Shown piece by piece: positions 1 to 8,310 of a stretch of DNA of 38,186 nt. Made by a program: the position numbers and the translations under genes. The stretch comes from an uncultured Clostridia bacterium (lineage in GTDB: Bacteria > Bacillota > Clostridia > Oscillospirales > Acutalibacteraceae). Location: the NCBI GenBank assembly GCA_944380795.1, contig CALWIS010000222.1, forward strand, positions 1-38,186, in the 5' to 3' direction. Position 1 is the stretch's first letter. Each line of letters opens with the position of its first letter. Below the pieces are notes generated by a model, which ran no database searches, had not been told where the DNA came from, and was given only the letters and a program-made list of their open reading frames with translations.

Positions 1-6
1 CATAGC

Positions 7-35
7 AGGCTCTCCCTGGTGGAGGGCCTGTTTTT
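7..35 (+). terminator. Rho-independent terminator of an upstream gene
   Basis: A 9-bp stem (7-15 with 21-29, one G-T pair) closes a five-base loop and is followed by five T at 31-35. It presumably ends a transcript entering from outside the window. A second terminator follows 16 bases later, so the upstream unit is insulated from nusB. Confidence 0.6.
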
Positions 36-50
36 GTGTGATGGTATCCT

Positions 51-74
51 GCCCTCCACCCGGAGGGCTTTTTT
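51..74 (+). terminator. Second tandem rho-independent terminator
   Basis: A perfect 7-bp GC-rich stem (51-57 with 62-68) with loop ACCC is followed by six T at 69-74. It lies about 30 bases before the nusB start codon. It could be a plain terminator, or an attenuator in the nusB leader. Confidence 0.65.
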
Positions 75-104
75 CTGTCAAAAATTATCTCCCACGGAGG
101 ATTT

Positions 105-524
105 ATGAAGCGTCGTGAAGCGAGAGAGCAGGCCTTTATCCTGGCCTTTGAGCAGACGATCAATAACGAAAGCATCCAGCATATCATCGATGCCGCCGGT
201 ATGAGCCGGGACCTCATCGCCGATGATTTTGCCGAAAAGCTGGCCATGGGCGTGGAGGAGCACCGGGAGGAGCTGGACGAGATCATCAGCCGCTATATCC
301 GGGGCTGGACAATGAACCGTATCTCCAAAACCGCCCTCACGATCCTGCGCATGGCCGTATATGAGATTCGCTTTGAAAAGGACATCCCCAACCAGGTTTC
401 GGTGAATGAGGCTGTGGAACTGGCAAAGAAATACGGCGCTGCCGAGGATGCCTCCTTTATTAACGGCGTACTGGCCAGCGTGATTCGGGCAGAAAATGGG
501 GAGGAAGCCCATGAGCAGCCGTGA
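105..524 (+). CDS. nusB: Transcription antitermination factor NusB
   Basis: The 139-residue product has the length and all-helical character of NusB. It opens with MKRREAREQAFILAFEQ, the usual Arg-rich N-terminus in which a conserved arginine patch contacts boxA RNA. The C-terminal half holds the family segments NRISKTALTILRMAVYE and VSVNEAVELAKKYG. NusB with NusE (ribosomal protein S10) binds boxA of rRNA leaders and supports antitermination. A ribosome binding site (CACGGAGG) lies about eight bases before the ATG. The next gene starts inside its 3' end at 511, so the two are translationally coupled. The order nusB-Kae1-like-xseA-xseB-ispA is a common clostridial housekeeping arrangement. 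Confidence 0.95.
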   Translation: MKRREAREQAFILAFEQTINNESIQHIIDAAGMSRDLIADDFAEKLAMGVEEHREELDEIISRYIRGWTMNRISKTALTILRMAVYEIRFEKDIPNQVSVNEAVELAKKYGAAEDASFINGVLASVIRAENGEEAHEQP

Positions 525-1452
525 ACCGGTGATTCTGGGTATTGACACCAGCAACTATACCACCTCCGCAGCCCGGCTGGAGGGTAGGGAGATTTTTCAG
601 AGCAAAAAGCTGCTGCCGGTAAAGCCCGGGCAGCTGGGTCTGCGCCAAAGTGACGCAGTGTTTCACCATGTGCAGCAGCTCCCCGACAGATTGGAAGAAG
701 TCTTGCAGGGCGCGCCGTCTGTTCGGGCCATTGGCGTTTCCGACCGTCCCCGGGCGCAGGAAGGCTCCTATATGCCCTGTTTTACCGTAGGCGTGGGGAC
801 AGCCCGGGCATTATCCGCCGCGACTGGTGCGGCGCTGTACCGATTTTCCCATCAGGCGGGGCATATTGCCGCCGCCCTGTATTCCGCGCAAAAGCTGGAT
901 TTGCTGGAACAGCGGTTCTTGGCCTTTCATGTTTCCGGCGGAACCACCGAAGCAGTGCTGGTGACTCCGGACAAAGACGAAATCCTTCACGCGGAAATTG
1001 TCGCATCCTCTCTTGATTTAAAGGGTGGACAGGCCGTAGACCGGGCCGGGGTGCTGCTGGGACTGCCGTTCCCCGCCGGGCCGGAACTGGAAAAGCTGGC
1101 TCTTTGCTGGGAATCCCCCATCAAGGTGCGCCCGGTGATGAAGGGCTGTAACTGTTCTCTTTCCGGTATCGAAAACCACTGCAAAAAGCTGTTTGATACC
1201 GGTCACCCTAAAGAGGAGATTGCCCGGTATTGTCTGGAAGCGGTGCGGGTAGCGCTGGAAGGTATGTGCACGGCGCTTTTAGCGGAATACGGCAATCTGC
1301 CGGTACTGTTTGCCGGTGGCGTGATGTCCAACTCCATTATTAAAAAAGCGCTGACGGAAGCATTCGGCGCCTATTTTGCAGAGCCTGTTTTCTCTGCGGA
1401 TAACGCCGCAGGTGCAGCAGTGCTGGCGGCAAAAAGGGAGGGTGTGCTGTGA
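511..1452 (+). CDS. Kae1/TsaD-like paralogue (peptidase M22 family, ASKHA fold)
   Basis: The 313-residue protein resembles TsaD, which transfers threonylcarbamoyl to tRNA A37. It has the N-terminal phosphate-binding segment ILGIDTSNYTTS (TsaD usually reads GIETSCDET), a metal-site motif HQAGH near residue 118, FHVSGGTTE, and a late glycine-rich LFAGGVMSNS. The acidic residues after GI(E/D)TS that are typical of true TsaD are missing, so this is probably the paralogue found beside nusB/xseA in Clostridia and not the housekeeping tRNA enzyme. Its own activity is unknown to me. I prefer the ATG at 511 over the one at 496 because GGGAGGAAG sits just upstream of 511. It overlaps nusB by 14 bases and xseA by 4. 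Confidence 0.8.
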   Translation: MSSREPVILGIDTSNYTTSAARLEGREIFQSKKLLPVKPGQLGLRQSDAVFHHVQQLPDRLEEVLQGAPSVRAIGVSDRPRAQEGSYMPCFTVGVGTARALSAATGAALYRFSHQAGHIAAALYSAQKLDLLEQRFLAFHVSGGTTEAVLVTPDKDEILHAEIVASSLDLKGGQAVDRAGVLLGLPFPAGPELEKLALCWESPIKVRPVMKGCNCSLSGIENHCKKLFDTGHPKEEIARYCLEAVRVALEGMCTALLAEYGNLPVLFAGGVMSNSIIKKALTEAFGAYFAEPVFSADNAAGAAVLAAKREGVL

Positions 1453-2669
1453 GTATGACCGTTTTAACGGTGGGCCAGGTCACCAGCTATATCAAATCCC
1501 TGTTGGATGGGGACCGTAATCTGAATCCGGTGTTTATCAGCGGCGAGATCTCCAATTTTACCGACCACTACCGCTCCGGGCACCTGTATTTTTCTTTAAA
1601 GGATGAAAAAGCCGTGCTGAAAGCAGTGATGTTTTCGTCCAGCGCCCGGCGGCTCCGGTTTCGTCCGGCAGACGGCATGAAGGTGCTGTGTCGGGGAAGA
1701 ATCAGCCTGTATGAAGCGTCGGGACAGTATCAGCTTTATGTGGACGATATGCAGCCGGACGGCTTGGGAGCCCTGAACCTTGCTTATGAGCAGTTAAAAG
1801 CCCGGCTGGAAAAAGAGGGACTGTTCGATGCATCCCGGAAGCGGCCCATCCCCCGGTATCCCCGGCGTGTAGGCGTTATCACCTCGCCCACCGGCGCAGC
1901 TGTGCAGGATATTTGCCAGATTCTGGGCCGCCGCTGGCCTATGGCGGAGATTGTGTTCTGTCCGGTGCTGGTGCAGGGGGAAGGGGCGGCTCCTCAACTG
2001 GTGGATGCCTTAAAGCGGATGAACCGCATTGAAAATGTGGATACCATTATTATTGGTCGTGGTGGCGGTTCCTTGGAAGATCTCTGGGCTTTTAATGAAG
2101 AAAGCGTTGCCCGTGGGGTGGCCGCTTCCCGCATTCCGGTGATTTCGGCTGTGGGCCACGAAACGGATTTTACCATCTGTGATTTTGTGGCGGATTTGCG
2201 GGCGCCCACCCCCAGCGCTGCCGCCGAACTGGCAGTGCCTGACCAGATGGAAGAGCAAATGCTGGTGGAATCCATCCGCTATACCATTAAAACGGATATG
2301 GAATCCCTGCTTTCCCGAAAGAAAATGGAGATGGATTCCCTGACTGCCAGCCGCTGTTTGCGGGAGCCTTTGGCGCCGCTGGCACAGAAAAAAAGCGAAT
2401 TGGAGAATCTTTCCCGCCGGTTGGCATCGGGGGTATCCCTTTCGGTGAGCCGGGAGAAGGAGGCGCTTTCCCGGTTGACCGGCACTCTGGACGGCCTGAG
2501 CCCGCTGAAAGTGCTAGGCCGGGGCTATGCGCTGGCGCAGACAGAAGCTGGAAATCCCATCCGCAGTGTATCGGAGCTAAAAGAAGGAGAAGCCTTCCGG
2601 CTGCGTTTTGCAGACGGAGAAGCCCGTTGTGTGCGGATGGCAGAAAAGGAGGAATCCCATGAACCGTAA
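1449..2669 (+). CDS. xseA: Exodeoxyribonuclease VII large subunit
   Basis: The 406-residue product matches XseA in length and order. An N-terminal OB-fold (about residues 1-100, with VFISGEISNFTDHYRSGHLY) leads into the catalytic domain, which carries GVITSPTGAAVQD, IIIGRGGGSLEDLW, ISAVGHETDFTICD and DLRAPTPSAAAEL. A helical region follows, which in the family carries the small subunits. With XseB it degrades single-stranded DNA from both ends to oligonucleotides in the cytoplasm. The GTG at 1449 overlaps the preceding stop; an ATG at 1455 is an alternative. The gene overlaps xseB by 11 bases. Confidence 0.95.
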   Translation: MSMTVLTVGQVTSYIKSLLDGDRNLNPVFISGEISNFTDHYRSGHLYFSLKDEKAVLKAVMFSSSARRLRFRPADGMKVLCRGRISLYEASGQYQLYVDDMQPDGLGALNLAYEQLKARLEKEGLFDASRKRPIPRYPRRVGVITSPTGAAVQDICQILGRRWPMAEIVFCPVLVQGEGAAPQLVDALKRMNRIENVDTIIIGRGGGSLEDLWAFNEESVARGVAASRIPVISAVGHETDFTICDFVADLRAPTPSAAAELAVPDQMEEQMLVESIRYTIKTDMESLLSRKKMEMDSLTASRCLREPLAPLAQKKSELENLSRRLASGVSLSVSREKEALSRLTGTLDGLSPLKVLGRGYALAQTEAGNPIRSVSELKEGEAFRLRFADGEARCVRMAEKEESHEP

Positions 2670-2865
2670 AATGAGTTATGAAGAAGCGCTGGCTAAGCTG
2701 AAAGAGATCGTGGCCCGGCTGGAAAGCGGGGAAGAAACGCTGGATGATTCCCTCAAACTGTTTGAAGAGGGAGCCAAGCTGTCCGCTTTTTGTTACGAGA
2801 AGCTGCAAAACGCCGAACAGAAGATCACGGAGATCACAAAACTGGAACAAGCAGCGGCGGAGTAG
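2659..2865 (+). CDS. xseB: Exodeoxyribonuclease VII small subunit
   Basis: This 68-residue protein has the XseB signature: YEEALAKLKEIVARLESGE, then LDDSLKLFEEG and a charged C-terminal helix. In the holoenzyme several copies wrap the long helices of XseA. The start at 2659 is chosen over an upstream in-frame codon at 2608 because AAAGGAGG at 2645-2652 is well placed and the protein then has the family length. It is the last gene before the hairpin-rich block. Confidence 0.93.
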   Translation: MNRKMSYEEALAKLKEIVARLESGEETLDDSLKLFEEGAKLSAFCYEKLQNAEQKITEITKLEQAAAE

Positions 2866-2907
2866 CCTCCGCAGGTGATACGCGGGGAAGCAGCATCAAA
2901 ATTTGCA

Positions 2908-3383
2908 GTTGCTTTCCCGCGAACTACGGATTCCAAAGGGACTTAGTCCCTTTGGTGCAGGTTCAGGGGCGCATAGCCCCTGGCCGCTCTCCGCAGAGAG
3001 CGGAACCCCCAACCTGAAAGGCGCATTTTTGAAAAGTGAATTTGCAATCTTCCGGGGGAAGATTGCAAAGAGAAAAACTTTTTGTAAGAAAAAAAGTTTT
3101 TCTGCTTTGTTCCTGCTGCATCCCACCTCTGATTTTTCAAAGGAAAAATCAGAATGTGTATATTGGGTAAAATATAAATGTGGAAGTCTTTTAGGGGAAA
3201 CCCCAGACGTGGGTTTCCCCTCGAAAACAGCCCACCGGGCTGTTTTCTCACCCTTTCCCGCGTGTTTGGAGTATAGAGTATTCCGCTCTCTGCGGAGAGC
3301 GGCCAAAAGGACGCTGCCCTTTTGGATTTCTCGCCACCTTTTATAAAAGGTGGACGAAAATTTTTGTGTCGCGGGAAAACAAC
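2908..3383. repeat. 476-bp hairpin cluster bounded by inverted repeats
   Basis: The gap between xseB and ispA (2866-3503) holds no convincing gene but at least eleven hairpins, ten of them perfect: 2933-2955, 2964-2982, 2984-3003, 3041-3069 (13-bp stem), 3071-3103 (13 bp), 3128-3153 (11 bp), 3193-3221 (11 bp), 3223-3247 (11 bp), 3283-3302, 3303-3325 and the palindrome 3334-3353. The hairpin 3283-3302 is the exact reverse complement of 2984-3003. CAGGTT at 2958 pairs with AACCTG at 3011, enclosing two hairpins. The ends carry 14-base inverted repeats (2908-2921 and 3370-3383, 13 of 14 matching). This looks like a composite, possibly mobile, repeat of the MITE/REP kind. I do not recognise the family. 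Long open frames here on both strands look like by-products of the palindromes. Confidence 0.7.
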
Positions 3384-3503
3384 AACGAACTATAAGTTAC
3401 TTCCACGCGAACTTATTTGTGTAGTCTTTTTGTCTTAGGGGCTTATCGGCACGCTGTGGGCGCACGATACGCCCGTGAATATCCATGTCAAACAGGAGAA
3501 ATC

Positions 3504-4382
3504 ATGATGAATAAGCTGGAAATACAAAAAATCGAAACTGCATTACAGCAATATCTTCCGCAGGGAAAAGACCTGCGAAAAAACCTTTTTGAAAGTATGG
3601 AATATAGCCTCATGGCTGGGGGAAAACGCATCCGGCCCCAGTTGGTGCTGGAATTCTGCCGTGTGTGCGGCGGAGATACGGCAAAGGCCATACCCTTTGC
3701 CTGTGCCGTGGAGATGATCCATTCCTATTCCCTAATCCACGACGATTTACCCTGTATGGATGACGACGACCTGCGCCGGGGCAAGCCTACCAACCACAAG
3801 GTCTACGGCGAAGCCACCGCCCTACTGGCAGGAGACGCCTTGCTGACTTTGGCCTTTGAGACCATGCTTTCCCCTGCAAGTATTGCCGCTGTGGGAGCAG
3901 ACCGTGCCGCCCGTGCCGCCGGAGAGCTGGCCCAAGCCGCTGGAGCCCGGGGTATGGTAGGAGGGCAGATTATCGATCTGGAATCTGAGGATAAGCAGGT
4001 GCCTTTGGAGGTTCTGGAAAAGATGGACGAGGGAAAAACCGGCGCGCTGATTCTGGCTTCCTGCCGCATGGGCTGTATTTTGGCCGGAGCCGGGGAAGAA
4101 CAGCTGCGAGCCGCGGACGTGTATGCCCGTTCCATTGGACTGGCGTTCCAGATTGTGGACGACCTGCTGGATGTGACCGGTGACGCGGCTTTGCTGGGTA
4201 AGAATACCGGCATGGATTCAGAACGGGGAAAGAGCACTTATGTGAGCCTGCTGGGAGTGGAAAAGGCTCGGGAGACGGTGGAGCGCCTGACCCAAACCGC
4301 TGTGGATGCCCTTTCGGTATTTGGTGACAGCGCCAACGATCTGGCAGAGTTTGCTGTTTCCCTTTCCCACCGTGACCACTGA
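3504..4382 (+). CDS. ispA: Polyprenyl (farnesyl/geranyl) diphosphate synthase
   Basis: The 292-residue product has both aspartate-rich motifs of trans-prenyltransferases: DDLPCMDDDDLRRGKPT in the first half and QIVDDLLD in the second. GGKRIRPQLV near the N-terminus is the isopentenyl-diphosphate-binding segment. Family members condense dimethylallyl or geranyl diphosphate with isopentenyl diphosphate, feeding undecaprenyl and quinone synthesis. The short residues just before the first motif and the length fit a farnesyl diphosphate synthase. The ATG at 3504 is preferred because CAGGAGAA lies about six bases upstream; an open frame from 3417 has no such site. Its stop overlaps the next ATG by one base (TGATG), so the two are coupled. 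Confidence 0.9.
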   Translation: MMNKLEIQKIETALQQYLPQGKDLRKNLFESMEYSLMAGGKRIRPQLVLEFCRVCGGDTAKAIPFACAVEMIHSYSLIHDDLPCMDDDDLRRGKPTNHKVYGEATALLAGDALLTLAFETMLSPASIAAVGADRAARAAGELAQAAGARGMVGGQIIDLESEDKQVPLEVLEKMDEGKTGALILASCRMGCILAGAGEEQLRAADVYARSIGLAFQIVDDLLDVTGDAALLGKNTGMDSERGKSTYVSLLGVEKARETVERLTQTAVDALSVFGDSANDLAEFAVSLSHRDH

Positions 4383-5257
4383 TGGAGCCTTTGCGCTTTG
4401 TGGTGCCCGCCCATTGGGATGGCTCGCCGCTTAAAAATTTTCTCCGCCGGGAAGCTGGTGTCACGGCGCGTTTGCTGGCACGGCTCAAACGGGTGGAGGG
4501 CGGTATCCGCCTCAACGGGAATCCGGTGTATGTGATCGTGCCCATTCATACCGGAGACGTAGTGGAGTTGTTCCCTCCGGCAGGGGAAACGGCCGCCCCA
4601 CCGGAAAACCTGCCTTTTCCGGTGCTTTATGAGGACGCGCATCTGCTGGCGGTGAACAAACCTGCCGGAATGCCGGTGCATCCCTCCCCGGGACATGACC
4701 GGGACAGCCTGCTCAACGCCTTTTCCGGCTGGCTCCAGCGGGAGAAGCGCCCGGCGTTTGCTTTTCGCCCCTTATATCGTCTGGACCGGGATACCACCGG
4801 CGTGCTTTTGTTGGCAAAAGATGGATATACCGCTGCCATTCTGCCCCAAAAAATTCAAAAAGAATATCAGGCGGTGTGTGAGGGAATCCTGAAAGGGGAA
4901 GGTATAATTCGCCTTCCCATCGGTCTGGAACCGGGAAGCCGTATCCGACGGAGTACCGGCATGGAAGCTGTAAATCCGGTGCCTGCTGTCACCCATTGGA
5001 AAGCACTGGAAAATGATGGGGAACACACTTTGCTCTCTTTTCGGCTGGAAACCGGACGCACCCATCAAATCCGGGTGCATATGGCGTCCATGGGCCATCC
5101 GGTTGCCGGGGACGACCTTTACAGCGGGAGCCGGGAGAAACTCCATAGACAGGCGCTGTGCTGCCGTTCGGTGGATTTATCGTGGGAGGATGCAGTGCGT
5201 ATTTGCGTACCAGTCCCGGATGAATGGTGCAAAACATTCCCAAACTTGTTTCGGTAA
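4382..5257 (+). CDS. RluA-family rRNA pseudouridine synthase
   Basis: The 291-residue protein has an S4-like N-terminal RNA-binding part (about residues 1-65, with VEGGIRLNGNPV) and the RluA catalytic domain. The catalytic motif is YRLDRDTTGVLLLAKD, containing the conserved Asp, and the substrate-binding motif near the C-terminus is GRTHQIRVHMASMGHP. Such enzymes isomerise uridines in 23S rRNA or tRNA; which uridine is not visible. It is coupled to ispA and appears to be the last gene of the housekeeping run, since a promoter for an unrelated transporter follows. Confidence 0.88.
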   Translation: MEPLRFVVPAHWDGSPLKNFLRREAGVTARLLARLKRVEGGIRLNGNPVYVIVPIHTGDVVELFPPAGETAAPPENLPFPVLYEDAHLLAVNKPAGMPVHPSPGHDRDSLLNAFSGWLQREKRPAFAFRPLYRLDRDTTGVLLLAKDGYTAAILPQKIQKEYQAVCEGILKGEGIIRLPIGLEPGSRIRRSTGMEAVNPVPAVTHWKALENDGEHTLLSFRLETGRTHQIRVHMASMGHPVAGDDLYSGSREKLHRQALCCRSVDLSWEDAVRICVPVPDEWCKTFPNLFR

Positions 5258-5345
5258 AAGCAAAATCCGATGGATTCTGTATAAAACACACGAATTGTGC
5301 GGCGGTTTATGCCGGAAAAACCGGAAAGTTTATTCAGGAAACGGC

Positions 5346-5374
5346 TTGATTTCTGTATGTTTATGCGCTATAAT
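5346..5374 (+). promoter_or_regulatory. Sigma-A promoter of the amino-acid ABC transporter operon
   Basis: TTGATT at 5346-5351 and TATAAT at 5369-5374 are separated by 17 bases, a near-consensus housekeeping promoter. Transcription would start near 5381, leaving a leader of about 80 bases before the binding-protein ATG at 5464. No recognised riboswitch or T-box is seen in that leader. Confidence 0.75.
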
Positions 5375-5463
5375 CGGTCTCAGACATTAACTTGCTGCAA
5401 TGATCTTGGGCATTTTTGAGTTGTGCTCTGAAAAGCCTTGCAGCGGAAAAGGGGTATTTACAA

Positions 5464-6321
5464 ATGAAAAAAGCAAAAAGACTGGCGGCCCTGCTTCTGG
5501 CTGCCGGCATGATGGTAAGCATGGCTGCCTGTACTTCTGTATCTGACAGCAGCAGCTCCAACAACAGTTCTTCCAGCGACAGCTCCGCTTCCGGTGAAAG
5601 TTCTACCGGGGAAAGCTCTATTGACAAGATCAAGGCTGCTGGTAAGATCGTGATGGCAACCAATGCCCAGTTTGAGCCCTTCGAGTATATCGACGGCACG
5701 GACTTCAAAGGCATCGATATTGAGATCTCCCAGAAGATCGCCGACGAGCTGGGCGTAGAGCTGGAGATCCACGACGTAAAGTTTGAGTCTGTGATCGCAG
5801 AGATCACCACCGGTAAGGCCAATTTTGCTGCCGCTGGTATGTCGATTACCGAAGAGCGGTTGAAGAATGTGGACTTCTCCAATGAATATTTCTCCGCTAC
5901 CCAGTCTATCGTGGTGATGAAGGAAGGTTCCTCCGTGGCAAAGCCTGAGGACCTGAAGGACAAGGTGGTAGGTGTTCAGACCGGTACTACCGCCGACACC
6001 TATGTGACCGACGAAAAGGGCGAGAACAATGTGGGCGTCAAGGAAGTAAAGCGCTATAATTCTTTTGTGGACGCTGCTAACGATCTGATGACCGGCCGTT
6101 TGGACGCTGTGGTCATGGATGATTTCCCGGCTACCAAGCTGGTGGAAAAGAACGCCGACAAGATCATGAAGCTGGATGACGAGCTGACTGGTGAAAAGTA
6201 TGCGATCGCAGTTCCCAAGGGGGACAAAGAGATGCAGGATCTGGTGAATAAGGTTCTGGCTGACATGGAGGAGAGCGGCGAAATGGATGAGCTGCTCACC
6301 AAATATATTGGCGAAGAATAA
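5464..6321 (+). CDS. Amino-acid ABC transporter substrate-binding lipoprotein
   Basis: The 285-residue precursor starts with a basic, hydrophobic signal and a lipobox-like MAAC, with the lipidated Cys at residue 23. A Ser-rich linker of about 30 residues follows, then a family-3 solute-binding domain (KIVMATNAQFEPFEYIDG, then MSITEERLKNVDFS, then GVQTGTTADTYV). Family-3 proteins capture polar amino acids or cystine outside the membrane and hand them to the permease; the exact ligand cannot be read from the sequence. The ATG at 5464 is favoured over the in-frame upstream start at 5416 because AAAGGGG precedes it and it begins directly with the signal peptide. The permease and ATPase follow. 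Confidence 0.92.
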   Translation: MKKAKRLAALLLAAGMMVSMAACTSVSDSSSSNNSSSSDSSASGESSTGESSIDKIKAAGKIVMATNAQFEPFEYIDGTDFKGIDIEISQKIADELGVELEIHDVKFESVIAEITTGKANFAAAGMSITEERLKNVDFSNEYFSATQSIVVMKEGSSVAKPEDLKDKVVGVQTGTTADTYVTDEKGENNVGVKEVKRYNSFVDAANDLMTGRLDAVVMDDFPATKLVEKNADKIMKLDDELTGEKYAIAVPKGDKEMQDLVNKVLADMEESGEMDELLTKYIGEE

Positions 6322-6340
6322 TCGTTCTTAAAAGCAGAAA

Positions 6341-6368
6341 AGGCGGCAGGGCAGACACTCTGCCGCCT
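6341..6368 (+). terminator. Intra-operon hairpin between binding protein and permease
   Basis: A perfect 9-bp GC-rich stem (6341-6349 with 6360-6368) has a ten-base loop and only a weak T-rich tail. Such hairpins after binding-protein genes often stop part of the transcripts or protect the upstream mRNA, giving more binding protein than permease. That effect is inferred here, not shown. Confidence 0.55.
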
Positions 6369-6401
6369 CTGTTCTTATTATGATACAAAGGAGGAAGTCT
6401 T

Positions 6402-7121
6402 ATGATGTCCTGGCTTACGGATATGTGGAACCGGTTTTATGACACGATGATCGTAGATGACCGGTATCTGCAGATCTTCTGGGGTCTGGGAAATACCCTA
6501 TTGATTACCGTTTGCGCGATTTTGATGGGTACTGTTATCGGTACTATTATTGCCATGATTAAGGCCAAGGTTTTTAATCCCCGCAATATCGTGCTTAAGG
6601 CAATCGTCAAAATCCTCGATGTTGTTGGTAGTGTATATCTCACTATCATCCGGGGTACTCCCATGATTTTGCAGCTAATGATTATGTACTATGTCATCCT
6701 TACCAATATCACAAACGGTGTCACGGTGGCCTGTATCGCCTTTGGTATCAACTCCGGCGCGTATGTGGCGGAGGTTATCCGCACGGGTATTCTTTCGGTG
6801 GATAAGGGACAGATGGAGGCAGGCCGTTCTTTGGGTCTGACCCAGACCACTACCATGTTTAAGATTATCTTCCCCCAGGCACTGAAAAACGTGCTGCCTG
6901 CTTTGGGCAACGAGTTTATCGCCCTGCTCAAGGAAACTTCCGTTGCAGGTTATATCGGTATCCACGATCTGACTAAGGGTTCCGATATTATCCGCACCAC
7001 TACATATGAGTCTTTTATCCCGCTGATCAGCGCCGGCTTAGTGTATCTGGTGCTGGTGGTAGGCTTGACCAGCCTGCTGGGCTGTCTGGAAAGGAGGCTG
7101 CGTAAGAGTGATATCCGTTAA
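6402..7121 (+). CDS. Amino-acid ABC transporter permease
   Basis: The 239-residue membrane protein belongs to the HisM/GlnP-type permeases. Long hydrophobic stretches recur along its length. Its coupling loop carries the EAA-type motif [32 protein letters not shown] (about residues 145-177, quoted in part: [16 protein letters not shown]), which docks the ATPase. It also has the typical [11 protein letters not shown] segment. AAAGGAGGAAG precedes the tandem ATG codons at 6402 and 6405. It overlaps the ATPase gene by 14 bases, so the two subunits are translationally coupled. Confidence 0.93.
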   Translation: MMSWLTDMWNRFYDTMIVDDRYLQIFWGLGNTLLITVCAILMGTVIGTIIAMIKAKVFNPRNIVLKAIVKILDVVGSVYLTIIRGTPMILQLMIMYYVILTNITNGVTVACIAFGINSGAYVAEVIRTGILSVDKGQMEAGRSLGLTQTTTMFKIIFPQALKNVLPALGNEFIALLKETSVAGYIGIHDLTKGSDIIRTTTYESFIPLISAGLVYLVLVVGLTSLLGCLERRLRKSDIR

Positions 7122-7830
7122 GAATCTGGAAAAAGCGTTTGGTGAAAACAAGGTGCTTTGCGGCATCAATCAGGAGATCAAAAAGGGAGAAAAGGTAGTT
7201 GTGGTAGGACCATCCGGCTCCGGTAAAAGTACCTTCCTCCGCTGCTTGAACCTGTTGGAGCTGCCTACCGGCGGTGAGATCTGGTTTGAGGGCAACAATA
7301 TCACCGACCCTAAATGCGACATCAACAAGCTGCGCCAGAAGATGGGCATGGTGTTCCAGCATTTTAACCTGTTCCCCCATCTAACGGTAAAAAAGAACAT
7401 CACTCTGGCTCCCGTCCATCTTAAGCTGATGAGCCAGAAAGAAGCGGATGAACTGGCTATGCAGCTGTTGGCCCGTGTAGGTTTGGCAGAAAAAGCCGAT
7501 GCCTATCCCAACCAGCTTTCCGGCGGGCAAAAGCAGCGTATCGCTATTGTCCGGGCTCTGGCCATGAAGCCGGATGTGATGCTGTTTGACGAGCCCACCT
7601 CCGCCCTTGACCCCGAAATGGTGGGCGAGGTATTGCAGGTTATGAAGCAGCTGGCCGAAGAGGGAATGACCATGGTGGTGGTCACCCACGAAATGGGCTT
7701 TGCCCGTGAAGTGGCTACCCGTGTTCTGTTTATGGATCAGGGACAAGTGTTGGAAGAAGCTCCTCCAGAGGAGTTTTTTGCCCATCCCAAAAATGCCCGT
7801 CTGCAGGATTTCCTTTCAAAAGTGCTGTGA
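7108..7830 (+). CDS. Amino-acid ABC transporter ATP-binding protein
   Basis: The 240-residue ATPase shows every ABC motif in order: Walker [11 protein letters not shown]-loop region [15 protein letters not shown], signature LSGGQKQR, Walker [15 protein letters not shown] and the switch histidine in [18 protein letters not shown] is typical of the GlnQ/HisP type that drives polar amino-acid uptake. It starts at a GTG (7108) with AAGGAGGC nine bases upstream, inside the end of the permease gene. A strong terminator follows the stop, closing the three-gene operon. Confidence 0.95.
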   Translation: MISVKNLEKAFGENKVLCGINQEIKKGEKVVVVGPSGSGKSTFLRCLNLLELPTGGEIWFEGNNITDPKCDINKLRQKMGMVFQHFNLFPHLTVKKNITLAPVHLKLMSQKEADELAMQLLARVGLAEKADAYPNQLSGGQKQRIAIVRALAMKPDVMLFDEPTSALDPEMVGEVLQVMKQLAEEGMTMVVVTHEMGFAREVATRVLFMDQGQVLEEAPPEEFFAHPKNARLQDFLSKVL

Positions 7831-7864
7831 TAGGGCCATAAGTCATTTTGAGAAGTATATAATG

Positions 7865-7912
7865 GCAACGAGATCGGGTCTAAAAGGACTGTCGGATCTC
7901 GTTGCTTTTTTA
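7865..7912 (+). terminator. Terminator of the ABC transporter operon
   Basis: A perfect 11-bp stem (7865-7875 with 7895-7905), a 19-base loop and a run of six T from 7906. It separates the transporter operon from the flagellar locus. Confidence 0.9.
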
Positions 7913-8042
7913 TTCCATGATAGAAGTTTTTTCGATAGGGAAAGTTCTCAAGTTAGGGCAGTTTTTTTGTTTTTTCAGAAATATGATTTTTAAAGCAGCC
8001 GGATTTATGGGAAAGATCAGGCGAATTTGTAACATTCGGCTC

Positions 8043-8069
8043 TTATTTTCTGATTGTAAAGGACGATAT
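8043..8069 (+). promoter_or_regulatory. Candidate sigma-28 (SigD/FliA) promoter of the flgM operon
   Basis: TTAT at 8043-8046, 14 bases, then GGACGATAT at 8061-8069. The flagellin promoter has the same layout (TTAT, 14 bases, GGCCGATAT), and both have the spacing of the published sigma-28 consensus TAAA-N15-GCCGATAT. Autoregulation of flgM by sigma-28 is usual. The rest of the 480-base gap between 7830 and 8311 holds the upstream terminator and a structured leader. Confidence 0.65.
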
Positions 8070-8108
8070 ATATATTGAATTCACTTGAATAGCTTGTGAT
8101 TTATCAGG

Positions 8109-8220
8109 TATCGGCAGTTTTGCATTGCATGGCTGCCGATATGGGAAAGATTGCCCCCATCTTTTGTGTACAGGAACGATGGCTGCTTTCATAGGCGTTG
8201 GATAATTCTCAATCCAATGC
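8109..8220 (+). other. Structured 5' leader of the flgM operon
   Basis: The leader, about 235 bases from the predicted start to flgM, contains a 9-bp perfect inverted repeat (8109-8117 with 8133-8141), a short 6-bp hairpin (8146-8151 with 8159-8164) and a 9-bp hairpin with one G-T pair (8195-8203 with 8212-8220). ATGGCTGC occurs twice (8129 and 8179). It matches no riboswitch I know; I looked for the c-di-GMP-I core and did not find it. The function is unknown, possibly translational control or binding of a regulator. Confidence 0.45.
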
Positions 8221-8310
8221 AGGGCTGTATCGAGTAAATAGCCGCAAGGAATCGAACGACCTAGTAAGGATGCCATCTCTATGTATGAAATTGGGAGAGG
8301 AGGAAAATTT

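Noticed and set aside
2896..3346. Open frames of 102-147 codons on both strands between xseB and ispA
   Set aside because: They run through consecutive perfect palindromes, have odd composition, lack ribosome binding sites and resemble no known protein. They are by-products of the hairpin cluster.
8135..8142. Exact GCCGATAT, a sigma-28 minus-10 match, in the flgM leader
   Set aside because: No TTAW or TAAA lies 15 bases upstream (the bases are AGTT), and the match is one arm of a perfect inverted repeat. The site at 8043-8069 is better.
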